Of a DNA stretch of 64,000 nucleotides, positions 46,601 through 61,022 are shown in pieces (position 1 is the first letter of the stretch; each line of letters opens with the position of its first letter). The stretch comes from Atrichornis clamosus (Eukaryota; Chordata; Aves; Passeriformes; Menuridae), in NCBI GenBank assembly GCA_013400975.1, contig WBMZ01009469.1, positions 27,658-91,657 on the forward strand. The letters run 5' to 3'. The notes beneath the pieces are model-generated. The model searched no databases, was not told the origin of the DNA, and was given only the letters and a program-made list of their open reading frames with translations. The position numbers were made by a program, and so were the translations under genes.

Positions 46601-48729
46601 TACTTGGCAAAGCCACAGAATTTTCTTGGTTTGAGCTCAGTGATGGACTTGGCTCCTGTGGGATTGCACAGGACTCTCATCCCGTTGGGCACATCCATAG
46701 CCCTACGTTTGCCATATGGAGGTGTCAGTTTGCCAACTGCCAGTGCCACGTGGATAACAACAATTCTCAAACAGTCTGTTTCCTACAGGTGTGTCATGGT
46801 GCACCTGCAATATCGTTTGGCTGGACCCAGCACTGCTTAAACCAGGAGTGGAAGAGGGTGGTGGGCCAGTTGGGGGCCATTTATCTGGCAGAACCCTCTT
46901 TTGGAGTTGTGTAATAGTGTCACCCTAAAAGTCCTTCAGAGTCTGTGTGAACCACCAGCCAGACATTTCAGCTTACAGAATATTTATATATATGTTTATT
47001 AGGAAAACCCCTGGGATAGACCAGTTTGTTGCTAACCTGAAGAATAAAGTCAGGCTGGCTGAAGGGTGTTGACTCGTGGTGGCAACTGGATGGCTTCCCA
47101 CATGCAGAAGTCTCAGAGGTCCTGGAGGTTTCATGACATGAAACTCTTAATTCATGTTTTTTTGACAGATTATGTTAACTAAAAGAGAAAGATGTAGCCT
47201 GTACACATAGGCTGTACAAGCACCTAAACATGTAAGGGATCCACCCTTACATTTATATTTTGTGCGTAAAGGAAAGAAATCTGTACAACAGGAAAAAGCA
47301 AATATTAAGTGGTAGTTCCCAGCAAGAAAGGAGAGAGATGTCTCAGCCCAGGGCTGATCTGTGTGCTGGAGGTGGGGACAGGGGCTGGGGCAGACACGTT
47401 TGTGTCTGATGCTGGAGGGGTTTGCACAGTGCAGGGAAGACAAATCCCTCTGGTTGACAACCATGGTGTTGGATCAGGGAACTAAGCAGGAATGAGTTCA
47501 AGGCATGGCACGGGACATCTTCACTGCCATGCACTCAGTGACCTTATTGAGCCTAAACTGTTGTTTTCCGGGTTATACCTGTTTAGGGCACCTGAGGGCT
47601 TGACTTGGTGTCCAAGAAGGATTTATAACCATTCACAAAGAATTTACTCATGAGTTATTTTTTTTCAAATTTTAATTCAACCTCAAGGAATGGGATTAAA
47701 AGAGGGAGATAAATTTGGTGGAGAAAGGTACCCAAGTAGTTTTCACAGGGCCAGGGCTTGTAATGAAGCCCCTTAACCAGTGCCATGTACCAGGAATCAT
47801 CCTTCTTGCCTCAGAGGACTTGGTGAAATCAGCCCAATACACAGTTTTTATCCAAAGGCCTCCAACCTTACGTGCCGGGAGGAGTCCTATTGCTTTTAAA
47901 GGGAAGTTCACAGACAATAAGAACCACTTGGTGTTTGATGTCCAGCCAAGGTATCTCCCAACAGGATCGTTGCCTATGTTTGCAAATTAAACGTGCAAGA
48001 CGTAGAACAGTTAGTGCTCTGCTCTCCATCTGACCTCTCAGGGGCATCATGTCAGTGCTAATTGCAAATAACTTTTGTTCTGTGAGCAGAGTTTACATTT
48101 TGTTGGGCCCTACAGTGTTATTATTTTAAGAAGTATCTCAGCTTTCTTGCACTTTCTCTTGTTGTTCACACAGATCAGATCCAGATTGGCTTTAGGAAGC
48201 TGAATTTTTTTTAAGATAAGGAGGTTTATTTTGGCTTAATCTCTGTCCCCACTTATCACTTGGTCTGAGTGCAGAATGTTGTTTCTGAAGTGAGACAAAC
48301 ATTTCAGGAACGACAGGACCATTGTGTCTTCAGTCGTCTTTTCTTTTCACACTTGGGTATTTTTGTTTCTCCACCAAGGCAAAGTAACCATTTCTCACAT
48401 AAATCAACAGATGTAATGCACCCAGGGGAGCTGAAAAAAGCCAGGGCTGTGTCCTCTAGCCCTGGATCAGCCGAAATTCTCTCTGGTGTCAATGGGAATT
48501 GGAGAACATGCAAGAATCAGGCATCTAGTGAGAAAAAAAATGGCAAAAAAAATGAAGTCAATGAACCTCCAGGTCAGAGACATCTGAAGACTGTCAGCAA
48601 ACAAATATGGTACCTGCCTTTAAGAAAATCAGGAAATCAGGTCTTGGCATCTTCTCTGTTATTAGCGTGTTGTCTGTTTTGGGGAAGCATCCAGACTTCA
48701 CAGGCTGTTGAAGGAGTTTGTGCAACAAC
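43691..48729. other. Intergenic or intronic DNA, no gene seen
   Basis: About 5 kb without a supported gene. Frames such as 44886-45362 (-) and 46037-46468 (+) have no domain I recognise and overlap other frames. Confidence 0.55.
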
Positions 48730-48905
48730 ATCTGGCAGGAAAGTATCCAATGACCAGCAGACAACATGGGCACTTTAAAACCAGATCATGTCAAAAAAAT
48801 GTACAATTGCCTTTCTGACTTAGTAGAGGCAGTGAATCTAGTGCAGTTGTGATGTATTTGGGATTTAGCAGGGTATTTGATATTGCGCTGTGCTAGAAAC
48901 TGGAT
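48730..48905 (+). mobile_element. Ancient CR1-L-like LINE, RT fragment
   Basis: The sense strand shows a diverged match to old CR1-L elements: 'aaaccagatcatgtcaaaaa', 'attgcctttctgacttagta' and 'tgatgtatttgggatttagc' with 'agggtatttgatattg'. The last block is the counterpart of the VIYLDFSKAFD polymerase motif (domain A), here out of frame and decayed. No flanking tail is recognisable. Confidence 0.7.
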
Positions 48906-51900
48906 AAAAATACTGTGTTAAAAATACCTTTTCTCAGACTATATGTTATCCAGAGCAGAGAGCTGTTGCTGTTGCTGAGCTCCCCTGGGCACAGCAGGGT
49001 GCCAAGGAGGTCAGCAGTAGAGGTGACTCTTTTTTCATGTCTTCAAGACCAGTCCAGTTCCGGGTCAAATAATTAAATATTACTAGGATGGCAAATGCTT
49101 GCAGCCACAGGTCTGTCAGGTCCCATGCTCTGCAGTGTCTGAAATGCAGTGGCTATTTCTCTTTCTTGGAACAGGAGGTGATTTCATCCTTTCATAGTGT
49201 TTTCAGTAGTGGCATCACTATATGCCAAACTTTCGGTGGGGACTGCTGTGCACCTAATTCATCCAGCTCACACTAGTAGTGCTGATGACAATCCCTAGCA
49301 CAGATCTTCCCTGAAGCTGTGTTTGCTTTACCAGTATTTAGTGAAGCCGTTGTTTCTAATTTGTCTGTTTAGTGTGTGCCTAATTAGCTCCTTTTGAACT
49401 CATCATCCTGCACACCTACTTCTGCAAAATGATCCTGGTAGGTGGGGAAATGTTGCTGTTGAAACCAAGTGAGCTGTGTCAGTGCAAGTGAGGTCAGAGT
49501 TGGGCGAGCCATGGCAGTGCTGGAAATTGCTCTACTTTCAGGAGCCATGTTTTAAAACTTACATTATAAATTGTGCTGCTGAAAAACAAGAGGATTTGTC
49601 AGTCAATTTCTTTGCATCAAGTCTAGGCTGGCACATTCAGACCACTTATTTCTCCACAAAGAGCTCTTTCCAAGATCATATATCCCTCTGCAGTTTTGTA
49701 TCTTCATTTTTCTGCAGCAAAGGGTGGGTTGGGAACATCCAGTTCCCCATATTCATGATCCAGATGAGTAATTGGCAGCAGCTCTGAACATGTGTCCTCA
49801 TGCATTTACGGATATTGATGATCTTTCTCACTAGAGAGATGAACATGTTTTGTCTCTGAGGACCCTGCTGAGTCTACTTTCTTTTTCACTTTCCTGCAGG
49901 TTTGCTCATCATCTACTGGTTGTTCATAGCTGCACAGGCAGCCAAATGGGTATAAGGGTATCTCAATGTCTCAGTGAAGAGATATGCTCAAGTGTTATTT
50001 CTCCTGGAGGCAAGAACAGCAGGCTTGGCAGACCAGGGCTGTGTTTGGCAGCTCCTGCGTCCCTGTGATCCTCACAAACTGCCTTGGGCTTGTGGTTCCT
50101 TTCTGCAGGTGATGCTGTTACACCACAGCAACTGAGTTGCCCCCATATCTCCAGATCTCACTTCTCAAAGGCGTGAGAGAAAACCTTTCCTTGCGTGCTG
50201 GAGGGAAGCAGGACTCCTGGAGAGGGAGTCCACAGCCTTTAACCAGAAGATGGCACAATGTAACTGCTGTATGAACCTGGACCATCAGCGAGCTTGTCCT
50301 AAATGAAAGAGTGGAGAGTTGCTAAGGGGAGAGCCAAGTGGCTAGACATTTTCCAAGGGTTGTATGGTGGCTCTCAGCTGATGGTTTCTGCATTGCTGTT
50401 ACTCATCTCTCTTCCTGGGGTCTTCTTGTGCTTCTGCAAATGCATCTGAGCCAGCGTGTACCCTCAGCGCTCCCCGTGTGTGTTTGTGCATGCATAGGTG
50501 AGGATGTAGCACATTTATCCACATGCCTGCGTGATTTCCACAGGGTTACACCCCCTTGCAGCTTGCCTGAGTTTGGCAAGCTGGACAGCCAGCAGCCCAC
50601 CTGCTTAATGATCCCCCTGGCCCACGGAAAATCTCAAACCCTCCGGCAGATGCATGCGAGACCCCAAGAGTTGATGTCTTAGGGACCCCGGGCTGTCATC
50701 GCTGGCTCACGGCCCGTGGTCCCCCCGCTGGTGTGGTGCACACCTGGGCTTGCTGGCAGCGTGGGGTCCCAGGTGCTCAGGGGCTGCATTCCTCTCCTCC
50801 CCTTCCTCTGAGCTTTGGGGACTTTCTGCCCGTGCTCTCATGGCTCCCGTGGACTCCCAGCCTAGCTGTGGCCTCTACACCTCGTCACAAAACTGCCTGC
50901 CTTATTTTTGTACTGAAAGGCCTTCAGGAGTCAGGGAATGGCTTGGAAAGGGCAACCTTGCTGAGAAATGGTGAAGGAGACCCAGGTGTCTCCAGGGCCA
51001 AATAACTCACTTGCTCTTGAAGGGTCCCACGTCTGGTGTCAGACTGCCCTTGGAAAAGCTGAAAGTTTGAAGTTTCTTTTACAAATGGGAAACTGAGGGT
51101 CATAACAAACCATGGGACTGGGCATGCAGAAAAAAATGGAGCCAGGAGCTGGAGTCCTCCCTCTGTTCCTCAAGCATCCTCGGCTGTGACCATGGGCAAG
51201 CGTGTAACTGTATTGTGGCAAACACAGCTACCCCTGTTGTGCCTCTGACCAAATTCTTGGGCACATTGTATTGCTTGAGCAGTCGGGACATGTAAAGCCC
51301 TCTGAGAGTCTTGAATGAACAGGCCCGTAGGAGTGCAAAGTGCTGTGGTACTGAGGATGGATTATTTTAAAGGCAGGGCCCAATTAGTGTAGTTGATGAT
51401 GATGGTATGACAAGGCAGTAGCTTAACAACAGATCCTAGAGACAGCTACACCAGGGTGAGTGAGTGAGCAAAGGCTAGGTATGCCTACAACTTCCTTATT
51501 CTTTCAGCTCAGTACTGACATCAAGGTCACACTTGGGTATCACCATAAGGGACGTGTCCCAGAGGTTTTGAGTCCGTCTCAAGGACAGAACTGATTCCTA
51601 AGGTTTCTGATTGCCACTGATGCATTTCATTTCACTTTTGCACCTCACTCAAACACAAACCCTTTCCCTATCTAGTGAGATACAAGTCCAAGAAAATTGC
51701 GGTGGCAAGTAAAGCTTAAGAAAAAAAATTAAAAATTACTTGCTTGCATTTTTTCTTGTGTTGGCAAAATTTGCTCTTTGGTGTGCTTGATAATATTTGC
51801 ATTAAATCATCCTCCTCTGAACAGAAATTGTTGGGACTAATTTAGATTTCAGGGCATAAATCCAACCTTAGAAGACTATAATAACGTGGCAGCTTTTTGC

Positions 51901-54900
51901 CATTGAATTACATGTTAAGTATCTTACAGTGGAACTGTAATTACATGCTCACTCCAAGCATTGACAAGTAAACAGGATTATAACAGTCTCTGGAACCAAT
52001 GTTTGCATGAATACTTCAAGAGAAAAGAGATACTTGAGGACACATATGGGGTTTATTTTCTGGCTGAAAGCATATCATTGTTATTTATTATTCACACACT
52101 ACTGCTGTGCATGGCAGAACAGAGGCTGTGCAGCACTTACCAGCTAAGAGGAAGAGATGGATAAGAAAAGAATAAACAAAAGTAAATGTTGGCATTTTCA
52201 ATGTTTCCTTTAGCTATGAAAGGAAGGGAGGGATAATCAGACATTGACAGGAATTGAGGTAGCTCTGGAATGCACTGGGAGCACAATGGAGACGTGCCTG
52301 CACAGAGTCTGCGCTGAGCCACACCAGCCTTCCAATGATCATCGATACCCATCTTAGCAGGTCTGCATGATTCTATGCAGTGTTTTTCCTTTTGCTCCCT
52401 AGCACTTCTGGGTCTCAGAAATCTTATTCCCATGTGGGATTTTGCCAGTAATTTTCGAGGTGGCCCTGGAAATCACGTAATTCGGTCCCCGTGGTATCAG
52501 ATGTAAGGAGCAAAATGCTGGCATACTGCCTCTGATGGAGCTCAGGTGGATGTGTGCACCACAGGGAGGTTCAGCAGCAGAAGGATAAACCACCCCTCTG
52601 TTGCTCACCCGTAACTGAGACTTGAAGGTATTTATTTCTCCCTTTCACTATTGCCTTAATGCTGTGGTGAACAAGGGGAATGTTCAGCCAAGGGTAGTTC
52701 CTATAGCCTAGAATAACATGTCATTTCCTAGGCTATCTTCAGGACAAACTGGGAAGAAGGGTTAAATTCCCAGCAAAGCTGAGAAATGTTTTCAAAGCTT
52801 CTCTAAACATGATACAAATTGAAGTGAGCTGGTGAGAGCATGTCAGGACAATGGGAGGGGAAGAGAAAGATGCTGGGAGTGCCATGTCCTCATGTAGGTA
52901 TTTGGATCAGGCACTAGAAACCAAAGTGTCCCACAGTGTCTCTGTGAGACTCTGTCTCTTACAGGCTGAATGACGGCTCCAGGCCCAAGTGCTCCCGAGC
53001 TTTGGAAAAGATTTGGACCCAGAGATTAATTCTGTGGCTGCAGCTCATCTCTGACCAGTAGTCTGTCAATCTTTAGCTCATGTGCTCGATTTGCTCTTTG
53101 TGCAAACTCTGCTTGTTAGGGGATGATGGTGTCAGCCACTTGCCCTACACCTACACCTTTCACACCATGTGTCCTGCTGTCTGTGGTGGCATCCGGGGCT
53201 TCACGCAGGCATTCTCACTTCCAGCTCACCAGAGCGATGGCATGACTTGCTATAAATCAGGAGCCTGCATGTGATTGACAGCTGAAGTGGCAGTGAGAGG
53301 AAAAGGGCTGGTATCCGGTGTATCCAAGCTCTGTGCTGGGTCTGTCCCTGGTGGCGAACCCTCCTCCAGTGAAAGCCCATGTTGTCCAGCTTATCCAAGT
53401 ACATGGTTCACTGTTCTGATGCACAGAACTCCAGCTACCCCAGTTAGAAAACCTGTTTGAGGCTCAGCTGTGCCCTGGATGGATTCCTACAGAATCACAC
53501 CTGCAAACTGTTCTCCAGCACAGCCACTAACTACTGCCTTCCTGCATAGTGCAGTGGGGCACTTCCTCCCAGTTAAATCCAGAGGATCAGGGTGGAGGGT
53601 GGCACCAAAGGGGCCTCAAAGTGATGGAAGAAACACAGCACCTCCTTCAAGAACCTGCACCCTCTTTTCTCACAGGATTGTACCCATGTTAAATATGAGT
53701 TATTCTTCTCCCTGAAGACTGGTTTTAAGGCTGGGCAGGAGCTTTTATCTGGTGAAAGCAGGATGCTCTGGTGGCCACTCCTTGCACTGGAGTTCACAGA
53801 GGTGCATGTCCTGCCAGAGAGCACCACCAACATGGCTCTTCCCCCAGGAGTTAGGGTCAGTGATTTGGAAATGCTGGCCTGCAGTTTTAATTATCCTTTT
53901 GCTTTTGAATCTCTTCTGAAGTGGTGCCCTGAGGAGGCTTTCAGGCAGATGATTGTGGTGTCTATGACCCAAGTCCCTCACCTTGGTGCTGGATCACACA
54001 ACAGGGTCACACTTATTCCACTTTGTTGGAAACTATGCCTGAGTTTAGGCACCTTGGATTATTCAGATTGATCATCCTGCTAATTCTGCCTGGCCTTGAA
54101 ATGTATTCACTTTTTCCCTAATGCCTGGCCTGGATTTCCTTGTCTAAGGCTCAGGATATGGTATTCCTTGAAGAATTCTTTTGCACTGTATAACTTTACA
54201 ACATGTGTAATTCCTTCTCTCCATTTATTCACTTTAAGTGCTGTGCTCAAGTAGGCGTGGTTGTGTCTGTAATCTGGGTATCTCAATTTATGGACTCCAT
54301 CAGGACTCCAATATGTTCAAAAGTTCCTATCCTTTTCATATTAGCAAATGATTTATGAAGAAGACATTTAGGGCCTGGTTAGAAAAATGTCTGCACAAAA
54401 TTTGTATGTCTTTCAGCTGAAATGATGATCCCTATTCCCTTGTTAGCAGAGGAGAGGTAATACATCCATAAAGCTGAGCCAACATATAACAATGTTGTAT
54501 ATTGTCAAAACTCTTCGTTAAAGCTCTGTCACTAAAGTCACTGTAGAAATGAAGAAGAGAACTTCATTTTTAACTCCCAGATTCACTGTCCCATTTTCCC
54601 ATGAGAAGGATCCTCACACCTTTAAAGTGCTGAGAATTTCCTCTGCAGCTGATGGGAAACAAATGTCCCCGAGTCATCCACAATGTGCTTTTTCTGATGC
54701 CGCTGCATGAAAATGTGGATGTCAGCTCTGAAATGCGACTCCACATGTGCTTTACCCCACTTGAATATTTAATGCACATATGAGCAGTATGACAGTTGAT
54801 TTTAAGGTCTTTTCCCCTGCTCTCTGCAGGCCAAACCAGGGAAGGAGACAGACTAGGACCCACCATGGATTGTACAGGAATGAACACAACCAGAATCACT

Positions 54901-57900
54901 GGCTTGCAAACAAATGTTTTTTCTTATTTTGGTCCAGGGAAGGTGAGTGCCCTGTTTCTCTTGTAGAGCTCCTGGGGTACAAATTCCTGGTGAGCAGGAG
55001 GGGAATGCAGTGACCTTCGTATCATCAGCTTGTGAACATATTGCTGGGGGTAAAACAGCCTGCGAAGGAAGACAAATCAATTGACTTTACAGCTGGGCTG
55101 ATTGATGATGCCAGCTCACCATTCCCAAAGTTGGAATCTGCACGCTGAGGCTGCCAGGGAGAATCGAATCCTCCCAGCCCTCTCCTGCCTTAGGACATCG
55201 TGCTGCTGCCTTGGACAGAAGCTGCTGGCTGCTCCTGTAGGATCCCCTGTGCTGGGAAAATCCCATTATTGCCGTCAAACATCAAACATGCTCCTGGCTT
55301 TGCTAGAGTAGCACAAAAGGAAAAGAGGAGGTGAAGCTGAGGACTCGACCTGTCAGTTCAGGCTGAGCTGTGGGGCTGGCAGTGAGGAAATAAAATAATA
55401 TTTCTGCTGCTAAACAAATTTGGTCTGGAATCAGTGAGGAACTACCTGGAGCTAACCCTGCTTTCTCTACACTCATCTTAGGAAACTTGTGCAGATCATT
55501 CAGAAATTGGGTTTCTTCCACAGCACAAGCCTGGCTGTTACAGAGACCTTGCCTCTTTTTTTTTTCTTTTAGACTTTCTATTTTTGAGTACTGTTTCTGG
55601 TGGGGATTTGCAGTTACCCCCAGAGCATCCTCTGCTCCCCTTTGGGTTTTGTTGGTTCTCTTTCTTGCAGAGACAAACATCTGTGTTCAGATTTTAGTGA
55701 GGGCATTATTTTCTCTTTGATTTAGCATGACCAGGAGATATTCCATTATACCCAGACTTGTCTATTTACTCTTTAAAGCATGTTCCTTTTATTTACTCCT
55801 CCAGAGCTGCCTGTTTAATCCAATCTCTTTTCCACTGAATTACACTAGCACAATAACACAGGCCAAACAGGTTCAGCCTGGGTCATGGGTTGCAGAGTAA
55901 GGGACTATATTCTTGCCAGATAATAACTCTAGTATTAAAAGAAAGTTAGTATTTACTGGGACTGGTGAGATTTATAGGTAAAAAGGGAGTTGCTATTCCC
56001 AGTATTCATAATGGTTTTGCAGCACCTATCCCTGTAAAAACGAAGCAAATGACCTGAAAATTAGAGTGGAGCCCAGCTCATTTTTGCAGGGAGCCTGAGA
56101 TTTGACAAAAGCTCTGGCAAATGGGTGATGCCTGGTCAGTCAGATGTGGAACCTCATGCAGGAGGCAGGCCCCAAAGCCCCACCAAAGCTCCACACCCAG
56201 ACCCTGGGATAACATTAATCTGTTTGAACTCACAGTCGTGAGTCCATGGATAAACATGGATAAAAGCACCCCAGTGAGCAGACCATGGAGCTCAGAGCTA
56301 GCACTGCAGTGGGTGCTGTAGTTTGTATCCCAACATCCCTCTTCCCCCTGGCCTTGGGTTACAAACTGTGTGACAGCCGAGGACACTCTTCCATGTATTT
56401 ATGGCACCTTTCTGCTCTTTCACTATTGCATTACATCTGCCTTGCCATGCAAGATTTTTATGTTCTTCATTATTCTTTCTGAGTAGCAGATTTTTTTGTT
56501 CTTCATTATTAACACTTTATCTTAATAGCTCTCTTAAGTAAACAGACACCTGCACTTTACAGAAACATGAGAAGATAAGTTCTCTGGCCCATGGAGGTTA
56601 AGTTCTTATTTACTTCTATCATATATGATTTACTACCCAGCCATTTTTCTCATGAGATATGTTGTCACCCCCTCGCTGCCCTGTATATATCTGCTGCTCA
56701 ACAGGACACCAGCCAGCCCTACTCTGCTCCTGTTATTTTGGAAACCTGGAGCTGTGAGTTTCATAAAAGCTGGGTTAAGTAAGCAACAGATTTATCTATG
56801 TCAAAAGATAAAAGTGTTTGGCAGCAAACACTGGCAGCTCCTTGAATATTTCCAAGGCTCCTTCGTGTGCTCTCTGCTCTTCCCTTTGCTGGGGATGGCT
56901 GAGGGGGCTGCTGCCAACCAAAAGGGCTGCCTTGCAGCATCCAGGCCTCAGCAGACTTGGAGTGGTTAATATTTAACCCTCCCTGTGCCTGGGGAGGGTG
57001 GGCCAGATGCTCCCCATGTAGTCTTTGGTGCATCATGCCAAGGTAGGTTTTGTATCCCTCTTCCTTGGGCTGTGGGTAAGCAGGCAGCGCTCCTCAGGTC
57101 CACCAAGGTTTGCCCTCCTGGTGTGAGTGTTGTCCCCCCAGCCTTGCCCTGCACCCCCAGCCACCCCAGCGGCGCTGTTGGATGAAGCCATGGGCACAGC
57201 ACCAGGACAAGGCGAGCCTAATGAACGCTGGAGCAGCTGAAAGGCTGAGAAGTCCCCACTGAGCTCAGGGTTTCCCCCAGGGGTGGCTCATCTCCCATCA
57301 GGAATACAGCCAAAGGTTTGTTGTGGTAGTGTGGCTGCATGGGCTGAGGGCCACCCACAAGGCAGCACCCTGCCCATGGAATTTGCTTCAGAAAAAATGC
57401 ATCTCCAAGAGGAATGTCCTAGAGTGAAAGCACTGAGGTGATGGATGAACCTTCCCCGCAAACCCTGTTGCTGTACCAGAGCAGCCCTGGCTGGATCCGT
57501 ACTTACAGGAATCAAAGAGAATTTCCCAGACAAACCCTGGGCAAGATGAAGCTCTTGCCAGTCCAGGCAGGATGGAACAAGACGCTCACTGGGCAGAGGG
57601 CAGCACAGCTCTCCCACCCCATTTCTCAGGAAGCATCCCATTCCAGTCTTTCTTATTGTTTCTATTTGCATTCAGATAGAAATTTCCTGTGAGGATCATT
57701 TCCGTATGGTTTTTACGCATGAGAGTAAACAAGATATAGCTGTCAACTATATAGTTAACATATTTTTGGTGGTGTTCCCATCCAGAAAATGCAGCTGCAT
57801 TATATTCCTGATAGAGTGGAACTAAAGTTCGGCTTCAGCAAGAATGTTAATAAATGAAAGACATTTCAAACAACACTGATTGAGGCAAAGTGTCAGTCCC

Positions 57901-60619
57901 TCTTCCCCCCACCTCCACTTCATAAGGCTTTTTTTTTTTGTAGAGTTGCAAAAACTCTGACGTCTGACCAGCAAATTTCTGCTCCTGGTTACACTTGTAG
58001 GTATCTGAAAGGGCTTTATTGGTTTCAGGGGGTTTGTCTGGGCCAGCACTCTGGTCACTGACAGCAGGGGCTGTGCTGCTGCTTTATGGCAGGTTTGTCC
58101 TTCAGATAATTTGGTTTTCCTTTGTTATCAAGGCCCAGCCAGAAAGGGGGAGGTTGTGCTCATACCACCTAAACTTAGTCAGTGCCCCTGACATGATGCA
58201 TGTGGCTCTTGCCTAATCTCCCGTTGCTGACAATTAAAACACAAACATATAGTCATATTTTTGGATGAAACTGTACAAACATTTCAAAACAGTTTATGCA
58301 TGCAGATTTGTATGTTATCAGAGAGCACCACACATGCACATGGAATTTATGGAAAATGCTGAGAGATTTGAAAGGAAATAGTTTGGGAAGTTGTCTTACT
58401 TCTTTGAACATAAATCCCCAAACAGTTTCCCTTAACATTCCTCACGTCTGTTCAGCAATTAATACTTGGCACTTCTGTTTTTCACTCTGTCTGTTGATCT
58501 TGGGCTTTTTTTTTTTGTTATCTTTCACAACTCTTCTTTCATGTGTGCTACATTTGTTTGCTAAACCCAACATCAATGTGTACAGACAAACCTCCTCGCA
58601 CAGAAGGATGATGTGAGGGAGCAGTGAGAGGACATTTAGGCCTTCAAAGCTGTGGTGTCCTCCCAAGATGAGATATTTAGATTCAAAGGTCCATATTTAG
58701 AGTCTTCAGCTCAGCCTACCTGGACTGAATAGTGGCTGCTCATATGAGTCTGTTGGTTTGATCAGGTTTTTTTCTCACTTACTATGATTCCAATGGCTCC
58801 AGTGGGATTATTCTTGTTCTAGCCAGATGTAAAAGGAAAGCAAAATCAAATCCTTCATACATCAGTGTCAGACTGACTCCAAGAAACCAGTGTTGAGTGA
58901 TATAAAGGATAAGGGGCCTGAGGAAGGATGTGTTTATGGAGAACATTTGGAAACTTTAACTACTTGTAGTTTGAACAACCGCTGAGTTAGGGAACTGCCT
59001 GCAAATATTTAAGAGTGAAGAAAAGTACAGTGATGCAAAGGGATCTGGAAAAGAGGAATGAGATACAATTAAAGAAAAAAGGCGTATAGCTCTTTTAAAC
59101 AAATAACAGCCGAGTCTGCCATAAGATTTTTCTACCACATTCCTCATTTGAACAGCTGAGCACCTTCCAGGAGTGTGGAAATGGTGCTCTGAGTGTCAGA
59201 TGTGGTTTGTTCCTGTGAGAGCAGTCACAGTGGTGTAGTTGTTGGGTAGAAGAGAAGCAAATTTTGTTGGGAGATGTAGTATCTTTTCTTAGATCTACTG
59301 AGAGACGCCAGACAAAAAGCAGATGAGGTCTGGGCCTTGTGTGTCTAAAACATTATCTGTGTTCTTCATCTGAATTGTTTGATCTTCCTTGTTTTTACCT
59401 TTCCTGTAAGGAAGGAGAATTTTGCAAGGATGGCAGAGTTTTATTATACTAGGACCTTCTTATACACACTCTTGGAGCAGAGAAGGCTGTTTGAAGCTGT
59501 CACCCAGGGAATATTGGTCTGTCCTCCCCAGTGCTGCTTTGGGATGCTCTGTTTCTCCTGCACAAGTGAGCTTTGCCTTCAGGAGGGGAGTTCAGCTTAG
59601 CCTGGAGAGAGGAGTTTTCTTCTGCTGTCACCCCTCTGGGAGACATGAACTAAGCAGCTGAGTAGTGTGCCCTGGCCACCGAGACCTTGAAATACATTTG
59701 GCAGCCACTGGGAAGGCAGCGTGAGGGACTCACACTGCCAACAGGATGCATCCTCCTGGGCTGGGCTGGGCTGGCTGGCATTCCCTGAGCTCCCCTTGGA
59801 CTCTGATCAGGGCTGTCACGTTTCCCTGGTGCCAGGGAGCGCTGACACAGCGTGCCTAACCTGGCCAAGTGAGATAGGGTCTCCTGGCCAACTGGGAATG
59901 GTGGAAATGATTTCCTGCAGATGCTGTCATGTGCAAATTTAGCACCAATGAGAAATCCAAGCACATTCTCCAGGCACAGTGAGGCTGAGCAGTGTGTGCA
60001 ACCGGTCCTTGGTGGAAAGGCTGGGAACTCTCTCCTGGTGGTTCTTCACACCAACACAGACACCACAAGGTAGCAGAGGGACCATTTCTACCTCTAAAAA
60101 GCCTTGAAAGCTCTGATACAAGGGCCATGGGGAAGTGGGACCTCCCAACATTCCTCACACGAGCCAAGGTTTGGATGACAGGACATCTAACCCTGATACC
60201 ATAATTTCTTCTCTGTCAGACAATGACACTCATGCTTCATGTATAAAAGTGAACTGTATGCATATGATGAAACATTTGTTTCTTCACAGCACTGCTTAGA
60301 GCAAAGTGTACTTGAAGGGAATAAATGTATATGTGGGGAGAAGAAGACATGACATCTTTAATTAATAAAAAATATAGATTTCAGGACTGTATCACACTGT
60401 TTGATCTTTCCATCTGCCCATACACCCCCAGAGTGATTCTGCTCTCATAAAACACTGCTTTCTCTGAAGAACACCATTTCAGCCTTAACTATAGACCCAA
60501 ACGGAGCAGCACAGTGACTCTGGTGTTGTGCAAATGGAAAAGTGCTTCTGGTGCTCCCTGTCGTCCCAGTTGTGACATTTTCTGTGCTGTCTTGTCACAT
60601 GCCAAATGTTTTATCCGAA
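48906..60619. other. Intergenic or intronic DNA, no gene seen
   Basis: The longest stretch in the window without recognised repeats or genes (about 11.7 kb). I see no exon supported by domain content or clear splice pairs. Short simple duplications occur, such as 56461-56510. Nothing else stands out. Confidence 0.5.
56461..56510. repeat. 14-bp direct repeat with 22-bp spacer
   Basis: The 14-mer tgttcttcattatt occurs at 56461-56474 and again at 56497-56510, both preceded by T-rich sequence. It is perfect. Confidence 0.85.
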
Positions 60620-61022
60620 CTGATCCACCCAGGGAAACCTGCCCTCCGCCCCATCAGTCACAGTGCTTACCTTTCCCTGCATCCAGAGCAATCCCGCTTT
60701 CCAGGCACCCTGGATGGATGCTCAGGTTGACCCCACGTGGCTGGGTAACCAGAGGAGGGCTGCACGAACGGAGTGGCAGGTGGAGGGAATGTACTAATCC
60801 TGGTCGTGCCCTTCCACCACCTTCACGTGCTCCGTCAGCTGCCCCGCACGCCCTCCGCCCCGCTGGCATGTCCCTGTGGATCCGTGCCACGGGGCCTCGT
60901 GCTCCTGCAAGGCACTGCTGCCAACCCAACGCGCCTGGAACACCGCAGCCCCACCGAGTGCTGGGCGTAACGGGGAATTCGGCTGCGTGGCTGCCACCTG
61001 CAGTTTGGGAAAAAAAAAAAAA
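60620..61022. other. CpG-dense patch ending in A13
   Basis: From about 60620 to 61000 CpG dinucleotides are far more frequent than in the surrounding tens of kilobases, and the patch ends in thirteen A (61010-61022). Frames on both strands are open for 60-170 codons but none is recognisable. It could be a small CpG island, a GC-rich retrocopy with a poly-A tail, or a GC-biased conversion hotspot. No AATAAA precedes the A run. Confidence 0.4.

Noticed and set aside
48269..48778. 169-codon forward frame
   Set aside because: It runs into the ancient CR1-L fragment at its 3' end and shows no domain of its own.
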